Positions 1 to 12,866 are shown, counted from the stretch's first letter. The stretch: DNA of 64,000 nucleotides from Lantana camara (GCA_037501455.1 CM074860.1:52958501-53022500), one strand, 5' to 3'. Numbers and translations: made by a program. Notes: generated by a model not told the origin, from the sequence alone.

Positions 1-2035
1 TTGGTATATCCTCTTCCTGGATTTTTAACTGATAATAGCCTTGCCTTAAATCCAACTTCGAATAAACCCTTGAACCTTGCAGCATATCAAATAAATCCTC
101 GATGTGGGGCAACGGGTACTTATTCTTGATAGTCATCCGATTAAGCTCCCGGTAATCTATACACATTCTCAACGACCCATCTTTCTTCTTGACAAAGAGA
201 ACCGGAGCACCCCACGGAGATGAACTCGGTCGAATATAACCAATCTTGAGTAATTCCTCGAGCTGAATCTTCAACTCCTTCAACTCTGCCGGAGCCATTC
301 TATAAGGAGTCTTGGAATAAGGTTCTGATCCCGGATATAAATCAACAACAAATTCAATCTCCCGATTCGGTGGTAGAGAACCCAAATTCTCTGGAAATAC
401 TTCGGGATATTCCTTTACCACAGTCGTCTCCACAAAACTTGATTCATCCTTTGGTTTATTAAGGAGATAGGCTATAAATCTCATGGCTCCATCCTTCACC
501 AACTTACGAGCTTCCATAAACGACAATAGAGGTATATTCTTCAACCCAACTTCTCCAATCAACTCATCACCCAATTTTATCTTCTTCTTAAAACAATCCA
601 CTTCGGTCTGGTGTTGATACAACCAATCCATCCCGAAGATTACCCCATACTTCTTCATAGGCATCACGATGAAATCTGTCGGATAATCTTTCCCTTCTAT
701 CAAAATTGAACAACCCCTAACAACCCGATCTGTCTGCAAACTACCTCCAAGAGGAGAACTCACAAAATAACAAGAATTTGAACAAATAACAGATAAGCAC
801 AGAGGGGTACATAAATCAGAAGATATGAAAGAATGAGTGGCACCCGGATCGAATAATGCGTGAATGGTCGTGTTATGAATGCAAACGGTACCTTCCACCA
901 CATCATTTGGATCAGCTTCAACTTTCTGCTCCTCACCCTCAGGGGCATACGCTCGTGCCTGAATCATCGATCTCTGAGCTCCAGCTTGATACCCTGGTGT
1001 CTTGTCCGGGCATGAAAAAGCCATATGATCCCCTTTTCCACATATCAAGCACAACCTCAATCTCTTTTGGCAATTGTTATAAGAATGGGTTGGCCATCCG
1101 CAATAGGCACACGGAGGTTGATCATTGCGAGATCCTTTAGGAGCCGGTGGAGCCTGAGGTGGTCGTGGAACGGGTGCAATCTGACCTCCAATTCTCGGCT
1201 TCTTGAAGGGTCCTTTTGGTGGTGGAGCTGGTAAAGTCATCGGCCTCTTCCCTTTGTTAAATCCCCAGCCGGATCCTGACCCTGGTCCTTGGCGAGAAAC
1301 TGGCCTCCTAACATTTACAGAATCCTCATCCTTTAAGGCTTTCGAAGTAGCCTTCACCCAAGTACTTATGTCAACTGCCTCAAGAGCTGCCTGGATATCT
1401 GGTCGAAGTCCCTGAACAAACTGCATAGCCTTGTGAAAGTCATCACCTGCTATGTTAGGTGCATAGCAAGACAATCTCTCATAATCCGAAATATACTCGG
1501 CCCCAGATCTCGATCCCTGCTTCAATTCGGTGAATTCCCTCAATCTTCGAGTACGGGAGGAGGGAGGGATGAACTTATTCTTAAACTCTCTTGTAAAAAC
1601 TTCCCAATTTATCTCTTCTCCAGCTGCTTCCAAGACTATCCGTGTGCTTGCCCACCAAGAGTAGGCTTCCCCTTGTATCAAAGTGATGGTGCATCGAGCC
1701 TTCTCTCGGGACTCACATGGTATAAGCTCCCATATTCTCTCGACTTCCTTCAACCACATTTTCGTCTGCGCATCATTTCACTTGAAGAACTTGGGAGGTC
1801 TTTGGTTCTGAAACTCCCTAAGTATAATGAAAATCGGTGCCTCTTGCGGTACAACAGGTGCAGGTGGTGCCGGAGGTGCCGGTGGTACATAATCTCGAAG
1901 CCTCTGGTCTATAATGTTGATAACCGAATTAACAAAGGCCTCTGCCAGCAGTGGCTGTGGAGGTGGAGGTGTAGGAGTACGATCTCGATGATGATGTCGT
2001 CCTGGAGATCGATCACGTTGTCTACGTGGAGGCAT
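1..2035 (-). pseudogene. Element A gag-pol (Ty3/gypsy chromovirus), 5' part, interrupted by one stop
   Basis: Read on the minus strand from ATG 2035-2033 (MPPRRQRDRSPG), one frame runs to the window edge and continues beyond it. In order it shows a proline-rich Gag N-terminus, a retrotransposon Gag domain (about 1800-1400), two CX2CX4HX4C zinc knuckles (about 1100-1010, both intact), a retropepsin-like site with [10 protein letters not shown] (Asp codon 850-848), and the start of reverse transcriptase ending near LRQGYYQLK. The only break I found is an in-frame TGA at 1780-1778, about 85 codons in, just after the KFFK motif; the related copy A2 has a sense codon there. The frame at the left edge agrees with the gag ATG, so there is no net frameshift. 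Gag would form the particle and the pol enzymes would copy and integrate the element. RNase H and integrase lie outside the window. Confidence 0.9.
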
Positions 2036-2036
2036 C

Positions 2037-2247
2037 CTGTCAATAAATACTGAAATACGTGCTAGGCTTAGCTCATGCATGATAATGCAATTAATTCATC
2101 CAAAATCCGAAATTTAAATCAATCAAGCACAAAAGAGATGTATATGCAACACATTGTCAAGTAGTTCCTAAGCCGAACGACCTAGACAGACTCACACGAC
2201 ACGAGAGCCTGGGTTTTGCAACCCTAAGCTCTGATACCACTTAAGGA
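2037..2247 (-). other. Element A leader between LTR and gag
   Basis: Untranslated leader. The minus strand reads TATTTATTGACAG then G-ATG, a plausible splice acceptor directly against the gag start (AG at 2038-2037). The PBS lies at the LTR end. No ORF is seen. Confidence 0.7.
2228..2239 (-). other. Primer binding site, initiator-Met tRNA (element A)
   Basis: The minus strand reads TGGTATCAGAGC, complementary to the 3' end of plant initiator-Met tRNA including CCA. An 8-nt spacer (TCCTTAAG) separates it from the LTR end. Confidence 0.93.
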
Positions 2248-3148
2248 TGTAGCACCCGAGCGCAAGGTACCACATCCCCCGCACCATGACCCGGCCCGTA
2301 TATGAAATGGATTTTCATACACGTACCAAATCATAGCGAACGGGGACACACACACACCGCTAAGCCAGGCGGGACTAGCCTATCACTTAAACCCCAATAA
2401 CCACAACGATCACAATCAGAGTAGCAGAGTAACAGAAAAGCGGAAGCAATAAGTCATATATCATAGATTGAGCTTTATGCTCTAGGTACCAACAGTTATT
2501 CCATATATTGAGCTCTATGCTCTATGTACCAACATTTAGGTTCACGGGAGTTAAAACCCAATACAATTACGCTCCAAATCATAAACAACATTCACATGCC
2601 ATCACGGCCCAAAACAACATTCATATACAATAATCAAAAGTACGAGTATGCAAGTGTAACACCAAAATACAGAGCTAGAGACGAATGCAAGACCTAGGAC
2701 TCGCATTCCCGCCTAGCTCCCTCACACCTGCACAACACAGCTGAAAACCAAACGGGTTCAGTCCAAAGGGAACTGGTGGGTATAAAACAGGGCATAAATA
2801 GAATATATGACGGTAATTAAAGAATCACATACAAGCTATAATCCCAAGTGAGGTTTTAAAGAATTTCCCAAGTGGGTGAATAAAAATCATCAAAAGGGAT
2901 TATAACGAATCATTAACATTAGGTCATTATTCGCCCGGCGAGTGGGCATGCATTATCTCCAACCAACTCCTCGTGTAATCCATTAAACATTCATTCATTC
3001 ATTCTGTTCATGCATTTCAATCTAGTGTGCACATTCATTAACATTTACACCTTCTTCCTCCGGTTAGGTGGTGGGTTTGCAAGGCCCAACCACCCATTCA
3101 TTGACCAAAAGGGGAACATGACTCCCCAGATGGCGCTCAGCGTCTATT

Positions 3149-3249
3149 CCTCGCTAACTCCTAACGAGGTCCGGTTACGCCGTTAATTGGTGGAACTAAT
3201 GTGAGGGATCACCGTCGACCCATGCCTCCCCGGATAGCCACTCACACTA
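3149..3249 (-). other. Conserved two-stem RNA-like module in LTR A
   Basis: On the minus strand, TAGTGTGAG (3249-3241) pairs with CTCACATTA (3205-3197, one G:U), followed by a hairpin with arms CCTCGTTA and TAGCGAGG around a GGAGT loop (3169-3149). The same two stems occur in other LTR families with changed bases. Confidence 0.6.
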
Positions 3250-3784
3250 AGTCACGGGGCCCCATTCGTGCATAACATTCATTCTTTCTTTCTCGCCAAA
3301 ACATTTGGTAGGATTTAGAAATTAAGGCTTTACGTTGTAAACATTTACTCTTTGAAAATGACTCTCTATATATATACATTTTGGTCGAAGACTTTTCACA
3401 GTAAAGGTATTTATAGGGTCATATAGCTAAGTAGAAGAGAAACCCACCTCGAATGGCAAAAGGAGAACACACGAGCCTCAATGACCGGCCTCGTCTCCAA
3501 AGGAATCAAAATCTGTGCAAGACAGGTGAAGTGAGACTCAATATGACCATATAAGACGCTCGGCAATGCCATGGTTATGATATGAACGCATAAAATGTAA
3601 TGACATGTTCATGTGCACTATTAATGTCAGAAGGCATATAACCGTTCATAACTTTCATACTTGCATTTATATAACAATCATAAACATAGCTTAATTGGAG
3701 TCACGTTCCATATGATCCACAAATATGAGCCACGCATGCAGTTCAAGCAAGAAAAGAGACTTCCTAAGGCTGCCATTTCAAATG

Positions 3785-3914
3785 ACACGGCCGTGTTGAG
3801 TTTTCAAAGGGTTCGGACACGGCCGTGTCCGAGGTTAAAATTAATAAAATTCCCAAGTCGAGAGCCCAACACGGCCGTGTACATTTTAAGTTCAAAGCTG
3901 ACACGGCCATGTCA
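3785..3914. repeat. Palindrome cluster ACACGGCCGTGT in LTR A
   Basis: Four palindromes: ACACGGCCGTGT at 3785-3796, an 18-bp perfect palindrome CGGACACGGCCGTGTCCG at 3814-3831, ACACGGCCGTGT at 3869-3880, and TGACACGGCCATGTCA at 3899-3914, which has one mismatched pair. Confidence 0.9.
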
Positions 3915-5091
3915 GCTCGTCGTTTGGAAAGAAATAACAGAGCAACAACTCTGTTACGCGAGAGAAAAGCTTGCAAAAATAGGGCAACCACCAAGAAGCT
4001 CTCAAACCACACTTAGACATGATTTTAATCCATATTATGCATATACAACATGCAACTCAAGCAAGAACACAAGAATACATGCTTGAAATGGCCAAATCAT
4101 CATCAATACACATGATCAACAAACATGGAGCTTCAAGCTCCTTCAATGGCAACTCATGTTATACTCCACCAACATGAAATCCAATCATAAAGAAATGATA
4201 AGGAAGCTTCAAACATCATCCTTCATGCATCAAATCTCATCTCAAACCATGAAAACCATTGATCAAACCAAAACCCTCAATTCATGCTCATCTTCAAACC
4301 TCAAGAATTCCCGAACTTCTATCATGCTTCACTTAGATGAAAATATAGAGGGGAAGATGGAGATTGCAAATCCTAGTTCACCTTGGAAAAAGATCGAATG
4401 GAAGCTAGACTTGAGCTCAAACTTGGTTGATAAAAAATGGAGGGTTTCTTCCTTGCTCCTTGCCTTGGCTGCTTGATCGATCCAAAATGGGAAGAAAAGG
4501 GGTAGGAATGCTGATATCTAGTAAGGAAATGGATAGGGTACGGGTTGGTCCAAGTCCGGTTCGTTTAAGAAAAGGGTTGAAACAAGTTATAACGTCGAGG
4601 TTATGAAATGGTTCGTTGTCGAAGGTTCAAATGATACCAAAAAGATATAAAATCGAGTTTAAAGGATAGGTATCGTCGAAACAAGTTCAACGCCGTTTAC
4701 GGATCTCGATTTCGAGGTCCGGAGCTGAAGATATGGCGAAAACCGTTCAGGGTTGCCAATTATACAAATTGGTCCCTAAACTTTCAAAAAGTGGCAATTA
4801 AGCCCAAACTCAATTTCCAATTGAGTCCAAAACATTCAAATACATTACAATCAAGCCCACGGATTTCACAGAACACGTAATTTCATTCAATTAACACCAC
4901 ATTCACGGAATTCACATTTTCACAAATCCGACCACATATTCATAGCTCATTTAGACAATCATATGAAATTTTAAACAAATAAACCCAATTATAAACAAAT
5001 TCAATTAACAACTCAAAATATAAAATCATATAATCAAATGTAAATACGCATGTAACACTTACCTGTACGTGTGAAAACTCGGGGCGTCACA

Positions 5092-5549
5092 ATATAGCTT
5101 GCATGTTATCTGCGCTAATATTATTTAAACCCTTCACTCGGTCTTCACAGACTGACGCCTCCACCTTTCAGGTTATTGCAGGTTCAGGCTAGGCGGGAGT
5201 CGAGTCAAGTCCAGTCCATGTAATCGGGTCAAGCACGGTTCATATTGTTTATTATTGCCTTAGAGTTAATACAATTAATTGTTATATATTCAGAGATGAT
5301 AATGTATTGATATATGAACTAGTATACGAGTTATTAATGTCATAGCATGTTTAATAGTTATAATTGCAAGTTGATCGATTATGCTTCCGATTTATTTTGT
5401 TGCATGTATAAGTTAGTCCCGCCTAGCTTGTCGTTTTATTGCATCGTCACCCGTTCGCTGTAGGTTAGTTCATGTATGGATTACCTGTTTTGTGCGTGGA
5501 TCGACCTATAGTGCGGGGGTGTGGCATCTCCACGTGTAGGGGTGCTACA
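5092..5549 (+). repeat. LTR H, 3' end fragment
   Basis: Last part of a chromovirus-type LTR: CCGTTCGCTG at 5451-5460, TGCGGGGGTGTGGC, and the terminus GGGGTGCTACA at 5549, followed by a PBS. The upstream part is cut off by element A at 5091/5092. Confidence 0.82.
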
Positions 5550-5556
5550 TCTTAAG

Positions 5557-5568
5557 TGGTATCAGAGC
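5557..5568 (+). other. Primer binding site, initiator-Met tRNA (element H)
   Basis: TGGTATCAGAGC, 7 nt (TCTTAAG) after the LTR terminus. Confidence 0.92.
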
Positions 5569-6262
5569 CCGGTTGCAAAACCGAGGTTCTAGTGTCGTGT
5601 CGTGTCAAGTCTAGGTCGTACGGCATAAGAATTAATTGTCCATTTGAGAGTCTTGCATTCTATTTGAATTTCCTAACCTACTTGAACTCCTTGAAATACT
5701 TGAATTCGTGAATAACTTGAGCCTTGCATTGATTCTTGTTTATAATTGTCGAGTACTTGAATCTATTTTCCTGAAAATTTACATTTTCAATGTGTTTACT
5801 TGCTAATTTTATTGAATTCATTGTGGGTTTATGCATTGAATTCGTGATCTTGGTATTGAATATATGACACGAGTATGCCTTACCTACATGCATTTATTTT
5901 CAAAATTAGGTGTGAGTGACAGGCTTTGGAATTGACATCAACCACGGCCAAGTGTTCGATGATTTCAGTTAGTACAAGGCTACCACCTCTTCAACTTGGG
6001 AAGGGTAGGAAAACGTGCCAAAAATTCCTACAAGGATTCGGGAGTCATCATCTTTCCTATTGGGATGAAAAAAATTTTTTTTTCGAAGATGTTTAAGCGG
6101 GGAATTTTTGCAACAAGAAAGAGATATTCTCGAAGAACTGATGAGGAAGTGGCTTCAAGGATGACCAACTATGATTTGATTGAATTGGAAGATATGGGGC
6201 AACAAATGGAAGCATTTGAATTTAGGAATTAGTTGTGGAAAAGCGTAGGGAACCATTTTGGC

Positions 6263-6295
<33 letters not shown>

Positions 6296-7025
6296 CGACA
6301 AGGAGTGGGGTTCAAGAAAATTCGAAATCAAGTCATGGAAATGTAGGAAATAAAGACGGAGAATTTTCAAGAGATAAAAGATCGTGGGAAAAAATTAGAA
6401 AATGATCAAATATTCGAGACAAGCTTGGAAGTCAACCACCAATGAATGGATACCGGATTCAAGCCTAACATTTCTATGGTGACAGATTCTTCAATGCATT
6501 CATAACCACGTGCATTATATTTAATAATTAATTGCCCTGTTTATATATGTTGTTATAATTGTATTTAAGATTTTATACCGAATGTGTTAAATGCGTTATT
6601 TAAAATATTCAAGTTATTAAATTTCTTCGCGTATACATATATGTTCTTAAATTAATATAATTGCTCTAACATGTTGCATTTAAAATTATTTGTAAGTGTC
6701 ATATGTGCAATAACATTTTAACCGGCATGCATTATCTAGTGTTTATTGTCAATAGGCTCTCCCTATTCTCTACCCAATTACTGCATCGATCCATTTCTAC
6801 CAACTCGAGTTAACGAAGGGTATCTCTTAGCCATCGAGTATTATAGTGGTAGCCAGGTCATCCGACTCTGCGTGAAGTCTAGTAATATTTTGGGATCCGT
6901 GGTTTCTTCTACCATCAGAAATTCGCCAGCATCTTGGGAATACAGTGGTGCAGGATGGTGAACTTTCCTTGCTTCAGGTCATGGTGTTGATCTTGTGAAT
7001 GTCAACTCTCTGGAAATCAGGGCGT
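5569..7025 (+). mobile_element. Element H interior, non-coding
   Basis: Follows the H PBS. No gag or pol homology is seen in any frame and the short ORFs look random. Several blocks resemble the interior of element B: a GACACGAGTATGCC-like stretch near 5865, an ACGTGCATTATATTTAAT stretch near 6510, and GTGTTTATTGTCAATAG at 6739-6755, which matches the splice-acceptor region before gag in A and A2. H therefore looks like a large non-coding LTR element related to B. The right end is uncertain. Confidence 0.5.
6265..6293 (+). repeat. Poly(A) tract, about 29 A
   Basis: Uninterrupted A run inside the H interior, preceded by GGCGC and followed by CCCGAC. I saw no LINE or SINE body upstream. Confidence 0.95.
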
Positions 7026-7805
7026 TACATTTCGTCGGTAATAAGAAGTGGAAAGCCCCTAATTGGTCCGCCATTAATGCTCAAAGATTGCCAAATACAT
7101 ATTGTTAATATGATATTAGATGTAAATGCTTAAATGGTGGTGTGTATATTAATTAATCAAGGCTTGAAATTAATACCCCTGAGTGTGTCCGCCTTCTTGC
7201 TGCAAGAATTAGAATAAGGCAGTCTCATTAACTAAAATGAATGGTTAAAAGGGGATTAGGAACTCTTAAATTTAATGGCCAACATGTCTTAATTAATAAT
7301 AGATGCAATGATTGCTTGGTATTGTGATTTTGGGTAGCATGAAACCACCTCTGTTTTATCCACCATCAGCATTGTATATGCTGCCTTCATTTCATTAAAT
7401 TGGGTGTTGAATTCTTGAATTTAAATTATTAATGCATACCACTATCTAATATTAGATGCACTAATTATTAATTGATTCAATGTGTACTGAAGAATTTGCA
7501 TTAAATATTAAGTATGAGAATGAATTTGAATTGGTAAAGTGAGTCTCAATCTCTTCTTTTTTTTATTATTATTTTATTTCATTCACCAAATACAATGATT
7601 ATTTTAATGTTAAAATTCATTATTTTAAATATTAATGATATATGTATATATTTAGGTGGTGGTGTAATTATAAGTTCCAAGTATGGAAATGGGAATTCTT
7701 AAGCCACCCCTGTTTACGTTTTCCTTGATGGCATTTAATGTGTTGTATCCATTTTCTTTTAGAGAATAATTGCTGCTATAATCTGACTTGGTTATTGCAT
7801 TTTAG
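7026..7805. other. Unassigned AT-rich segment
   Basis: No gene, LTR terminus or repeat family was recognised. The sequence is AT-rich with short degenerate repeats (for example TTAATTAAT, and GGTGGTGT near 7137 and 7655). It ends where homology to LTR B begins abruptly, so it may be the interior of H, remnant host DNA, or filler at a deletion junction. Confidence 0.4.
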
Positions 7806-8585
7806 TCTCTAACCGTATATCTCATGAGCCAAGTTTGGCAAGGAATGCGTTAATTATGAATGACATGGAGAGGGGTATATATAAGTATAGGTATATGTAT
7901 AAGTTATGTCCGTTTGTCTCTGTTGTAGCGGGTTATGTGAAAGTTATGTATCTGTGTGTGTGGATCCAAGGAGCTATGGGTAAGGAATCATACCCCGGGA
8001 CGGTATTGGGCCGTCGGGGTTCGGCCTGTGCATAGTCTCCATCCAAAGTATCCTGTGCGACCTCGGGAGCTAGGGAAGGCGTGGTATTTTGATGCCTTCG
8101 GTGTAAAAACCGGGGAGGACACGTCGGGGTTAGCTACCCAGCGTGAGTTGGTTATATTATGGATGGTTAGGGCGTATACACCCTTCAACCACCGGAGTTG
8201 CATTCGCATTCGTTTTACTTCGGCTTATATATAAGATATGTATAAATACTATGTTTGGAAATTCTGATATGTATTGAATATTATTTCGGGACAGGCTTCT
8301 AGGGATAGACGAACCCATTGAATTTATGTTTATTGTTTGATTCGGGATTAGGTATTTATGCTAGTTGAACCCGTCACCTGTTTGTTTGTTTGAAATGTTA
8401 CATGGCTTACTTTCTCGCTTTTGCATTCTTGTTTTGGTTGGTCAGGGTCTAAGTTCCGCCTAGCTTAGGTGTGAGTCAGTTAGTGTCCCGTTCGCCACTG
8501 TTTGGTTCATATACGGACTCTCCATTTCGTATGTGGATCAGACTTTGGTGCGGGGGATGTGGTGACCCACCGGGCGGGTGCTAGA
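7806..8585 (+). repeat. Element B 5' LTR, truncated and internally deleted
   Basis: Matches the 3' LTR from 28099 onward but lacks the first 2.1 kb and a further block of about 479 bp. The internal junction at 8200 joins sequence equivalent to 28493 and 28973, with TTG shared at both sides. The terminus reads GGGTGCTAGA instead of GCTACA. Confidence 0.82.
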
Positions 8586-8593
8586 TCCTTAAG

Positions 8594-8605
8594 TGGTATC
8601 AGAGC
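8594..8605 (+). other. Primer binding site, initiator-Met tRNA (element B)
   Basis: TGGTATCAGAGC, 8 nt (TCCTTAAG) after the LTR terminus. Confidence 0.92.
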
Positions 8606-11024
8606 ACCAGGTTGAAAAACCGGGGTTCAGTGTCTGTTTGTGTCTCTCTAAGTCGAACGGCGTAGGACAATTGGATTATGTGTGTGTTTGCATCACGATT
8701 TGATATGCTATGCATTGGAATTTTCATTACTTTGTTGAATTTAATTGTGTGATGCATTGCATCCATTTGATGCTCTTACTTGATTTATTTCGTGACATGA
8801 GCATACTCTAACCACACGTATTTATCCTCGATTTGAGTTATGATTTATAGTTTATGAAGGTAATATCAAACCACGACCAATCTCTACGACAACAACAAAT
8901 TATGAAAAGCCCTACTTTCAACAGTAGAAGATGTAAGGAATATACCGGGACTATATATATAAGAAGTTGGGAGTCGTGCCTTTTTCTAAATGGGGCTATG
9001 GCTCGAGTGTTAGAGTCCGGAATATTAGACCAATTCAAGGGAAAGGTCACAAGCTCTATTATAGATGGTGAATCCTCGAGGAGATGGAATTTGGGGTGTG
9101 ACGATTATAATTCACGAGATCAACATGTATGCCTACAATATGAAGATCTCTCAATCGGATTCCATAGGATCATTAATTCAAGAGGAAAGTGAAGAAAAAT
9201 CTCGAAGGTACTTTAGTTCGAGGTTCGGATTGACAAAGAGATGATGATAATCAAGAAAGACTCAAGGTAAATCGGTTGTTGGAAGATAAGTAACAAAGAT
9301 TATCGAGGATGAGCTTCCAAGTAAATGACGTTATTAAAATTTGAATTGACGTGTTGAGAGGTTAAATTGAGGGATATGGAGCAATAAATGGAAACCGTAA
9401 AGAAAAACAAAGAGCTTTGGAGGAAATTGTGAAATCAAGTGAGAGCAATTGCAGGACGAGTTCATTCCACCAATTTGAATTCGTGAAGGATAAGTCAAGG
9501 GAATTTCGACCGAGGTGATAACTTAGGTGAAGGTTCAGCCAACCTTTGGGGACCGATACTTGGGAAGAAATCAAGATACCGATTATACGGGCGTAGAAGA
9601 AGTTGTGTTCGAGGGATTTCAATTTCGGACCACGGAGACACACAAGTTGATACAAGAAAACTTACGATGATTTTGAAGACCGTGTGAAAAACAAGAGATG
9701 GGCAACAAGTTCAAATCAAACCAGTAATTAAGGAGATGCAAAACAAGTTTCCGAGCTAAAAGCTTACCACTACGGTGACAGGTGTATTGCATTCATGACA
9801 CGTGCATCATGCGTCATATTTAATTAATTAATCTCCTTTATTCATGTGTGCATGGATCTTAACTTGATATGCTTGCTCTAATGTGTTGCATCTCTAATTG
9901 TTGGTTACGTGCTTCGGCATTTTAATCCAACATGCATGGTTTAGTGTTTATTTGATAGGGAATTTTCTCCCACTTCGTTCATCGAATGTTATTTCAACCG
10001 AGCCATATTCGAATCAAGCCAAGAAGGAATTTTGGGTTGCAAAGTGTGGATTAGAGGAAAGGAAGATTACTGAGGCTTGAGAAAGTAGAACCAGATTTTG
10101 GAATAGATAAAGGAGGTGATTATCCCTACCAAATCACTTCAAGTGAATGCGAGTAATATCTTCGGACACGTAGCTTGACTGGGACCTTTATACCAAGAAA
10201 GTTAAGATGAAGAACTTGGGAATCTCATGCTCCATAAGTAATAGATAAAGTCCAAGGGATTGGGATGGAAATTCTTAAGGGGGAGAGCCGAACCGGGAGA
10301 TGATTTAAACCCACGGTTGTGCTCAAACAAGTCACTTCAAAAAGGAACAACGGAAATGCAAGAATCAACAAGTACGAGACTCTACAAAGCAATAGCAAGG
10401 CATGAATTGAGAGATTTTAACACCCGACGGACTTCAAGATCGAGGTGGGAAAAGACTTTGGGAATAATATGGAAAGAGACGAGTGTTTCAAGAGATGAAG
10501 TTATGGATTTAACGAGAGTTTGGGAATCAAATAGATAACGGGATAAAAGATGATCAGTGACAACTTGGGTTGTATAATCAACACCGTTGGTCTCTTATTA
10601 CTTGGCACGCACGAACCCAAATCCCCATGTTTGAATGGATTAAGTTCTATATAACACGTCCTATCTTCAAAATAATGGGGCCGTGAGAGAACTTCAAGGA
10701 AATTTGGTAAGGAAGGTATTGGATAAGAGAAGCCGTTTAAATCACCATATTCCGTTATGGACAAAGTGAGAGTCAATTCAACCGAGTGTTAGAAACGGGA
10801 TATCCAGCAGACAATACACCGCATGAACAAGATAGGTTATTGGCTCTTCAGTTATTTTTCCATGATGAACCAGGAATGCTATTAGGATTAGAGATTAGAA
10901 TTCGGGCTACTAAAGATTTGTTCGAACATCCGAGAAGGTTGAGTATAATTCGGGGTAAATAACGAGTTTATTGGATTAATAAGATTCAGAACTTCGGAAT
11001 GTGGGGTTTAGAAAGGATAAGAGA
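8606..11024 (+). mobile_element. Element B interior, left part, non-coding
   Basis: The longest ORF is 112 codons (8854-9192) and resembles nothing I know. GTGTTTATTTGATAG (AG at 9957-9958) matches the acceptor region that precedes gag in A and A2, but no gag follows. Similarity to element H is seen around 8790-8880 and 9777-9958. Positions 11020-11024 (AGAGA) are the left target duplication of solo LTR S. Confidence 0.6.
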
Positions 11025-12520
11025 TGTGACACCCCGACTTTCAGACCGTACAGGTATGACGTATGTGCGCATTTAAAATTATTATTTACGCATTTTATTT
11101 TTATTCTAATTGTTTATTTGAATTATTTAATTTTAATTCCTATATGAATTATTTGAATTTATATGAAATATTTGAATTATATGTCAAAATTTGCCTCAAG
11201 TGATTTATGATATGAATTTTATGAATTGATGATATGTGAATTTAATTCTCGAGCAAGCTAATTTCGTGAATTATGTGATTTATATGTGTCCAATTTTATT
11301 TAATTTTGGACTTAATTGAAATTTTCAATTGGACTTATTTGACACTTTTTGAAAGTTTAGGACTTAATTGAAAAATAACCGTTTTTAATAAAAAATTTAA
11401 TTATTTTTAATTCGTTTGATTTTATTTTATTTTTATTTTTATTTCGTAAATTTAAATTTTATTATTTGAAATAATATGCCTATTTGTTGAAATGAGTTGC
11501 GTTCGTGTTCGAATCGAGATCGAAATTTCGTGCCTTTTTAATATGTTGGAGTTTTATGAGTTGTGAACTTGAATACATGCTCGTTATGTGTTCTCGGGTT
11601 TATTTGTCGGGTTTTCGGGAGTTGTTTTCGTTGGGTGACCTAAAGGGGGCTAAAGTGTACTTAGCGCACCTTGGGTTTCGGGTAGTATAACTTGAGCTCG
11701 GGAATTCGGATTCGAATTCCGTCACCTCCCTGAACTCATTTCGATGATTCGAGTGCAATGGATCAGGCCTTGTAATTTTTCGACCTCGTTTGATACCCCG
11801 AAATCAGCCCGTAACTTCGTCTCGCGCTCATATGACCACCTTTCACCATTTTGCACATAAGTCCCTCAATTTTTGGCCAATTGCCCTCAAACCTGGACCC
11901 ACACCTCACCAACTCTGTCCTTTATCACTTTTTTCTGCCTTAATCTCGAACCATACACAAGAAAGGAGAGTAAAATCTGAACTTTGGAGAGGCAACAGTG
12001 AATTCCCGTCACTTTCACCCTAGAGGAGATTTTGAGCTCCAATCTCCATTTTCTCCCATCTTCTTCAAGGGGTAAGCTTATATTTTATATGATCATTTGC
12101 ATCTAAGAAATTCAGAATTTGATCCACTTTTGATTGAGTTTTGATCCTTGAAGTGAATAGTTAGGTTTTTGCTCCATTTTTTGAATTCTATGACTTTCCT
12201 TGAGTTATGGCTTGAATTGATGAATGGAAAGTGGTCTATTATGCTTCATTTACTGCTATTTATACCTCGCTTTGATGGTAGTTGAGTTATATGAGAGTTA
12301 CCATTAATATTCTTTTGGTTTCATGTTGAGAAATGCATGAATTTGATCTGTTTTCCTTTCCTTTTCTTGCTGTTCGGTTGTGATCAGTTTTGGGGAAGTA
12401 TTTGTGCAAATTTGCTGCTGAATTTCTTGCCTTTTCTTGTCCCTTTGAGTTGGTATGTGGTCTGGTTTGCAGAACAGGGCTGAACAGGGGTGGATGATCT
12501 TTTTCCCGTCTCTGAACTGT

Positions 12521-12613
12521 CTCCCCGACCGGGGAGATTTTCTTCAAGAAAAGTACCCGGCCGGGTACGTGCTGCAGAGAGTTTCTGCGTCAAAGTACCC
12601 GGGAGGGTACTTT
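12521..12613. repeat. Palindrome cluster in solo LTR S
   Basis: CTCCCC/GGGGAG arms at 12521-12536, the perfect 16-bp palindrome GTACCCGGCCGGGTAC at 12553-12568, and 9-bp arms AAAGTACCC/GGGTACTTT around GGGA at 12592-12613. Confidence 0.9.
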
Positions 12614-12863
12614 AAAGAAGAAAATCTCTCCTGGGCTGGTAGATGAATCTGTACCTGCCATGTTTATTTTTTCCCTTTTCCATGTTTAATCCTTTTCCAT
12701 CCTAGTTTGCATGATAAGTTTTGGAAGTGCATGGTGGTTAACGTGAGCAATGCATGGCTTAATTATATGAAACTTTGCATGAATTGTATGATGTTGCTTT
12801 GTAACTTTAAATATATGATTTTGGCTTCAATACGTGGATATATATATATATCTTTATACTATA

Positions 12864-12866
<3 letters not shown>

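Larger units (their letters stand above)
2248..5091 (-). repeat. Element A 5' LTR (2844 bp)
   Basis: On the minus strand the LTR begins TGTGACGCCCCGAG at 5091 and ends GGGTGCTACA at 2248, giving TG...CA ends next to a PBS. The 3' half resembles the A2 LTRs (CCGCCTAG, CCGTTCGCT, GTGCGGGGGATGTGGTACC), while the 5' half is largely different and carries its own palindromes. A splice-donor-like CCAAG|GTGAA lies at 4381-4380. It interrupts LTR H; the flank 5092-5096 is ATATA, and the matching duplication would lie left of the window. Confidence 0.9.

Noticed and set aside
856..2053. Plus-strand ORFs over the left end
   Set aside because: They are antisense shadows of the minus-strand gag-pol of element A; their peptides have no domain sense and the minus frame has clear Gag, knuckle, protease and RT motifs.
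6265..6293. Poly(A) tail of a LINE or SINE
   Set aside because: No RT, endonuclease or RNA polymerase III box motifs upstream and no flanking duplication that I could find.
7010..7030. GGGCGTTACA as an LTR terminus
   Set aside because: No PBS follows, and the preceding sequence lacks the CCGTTCGC box and the G-rich pre-terminal stretch seen in every other LTR end here.
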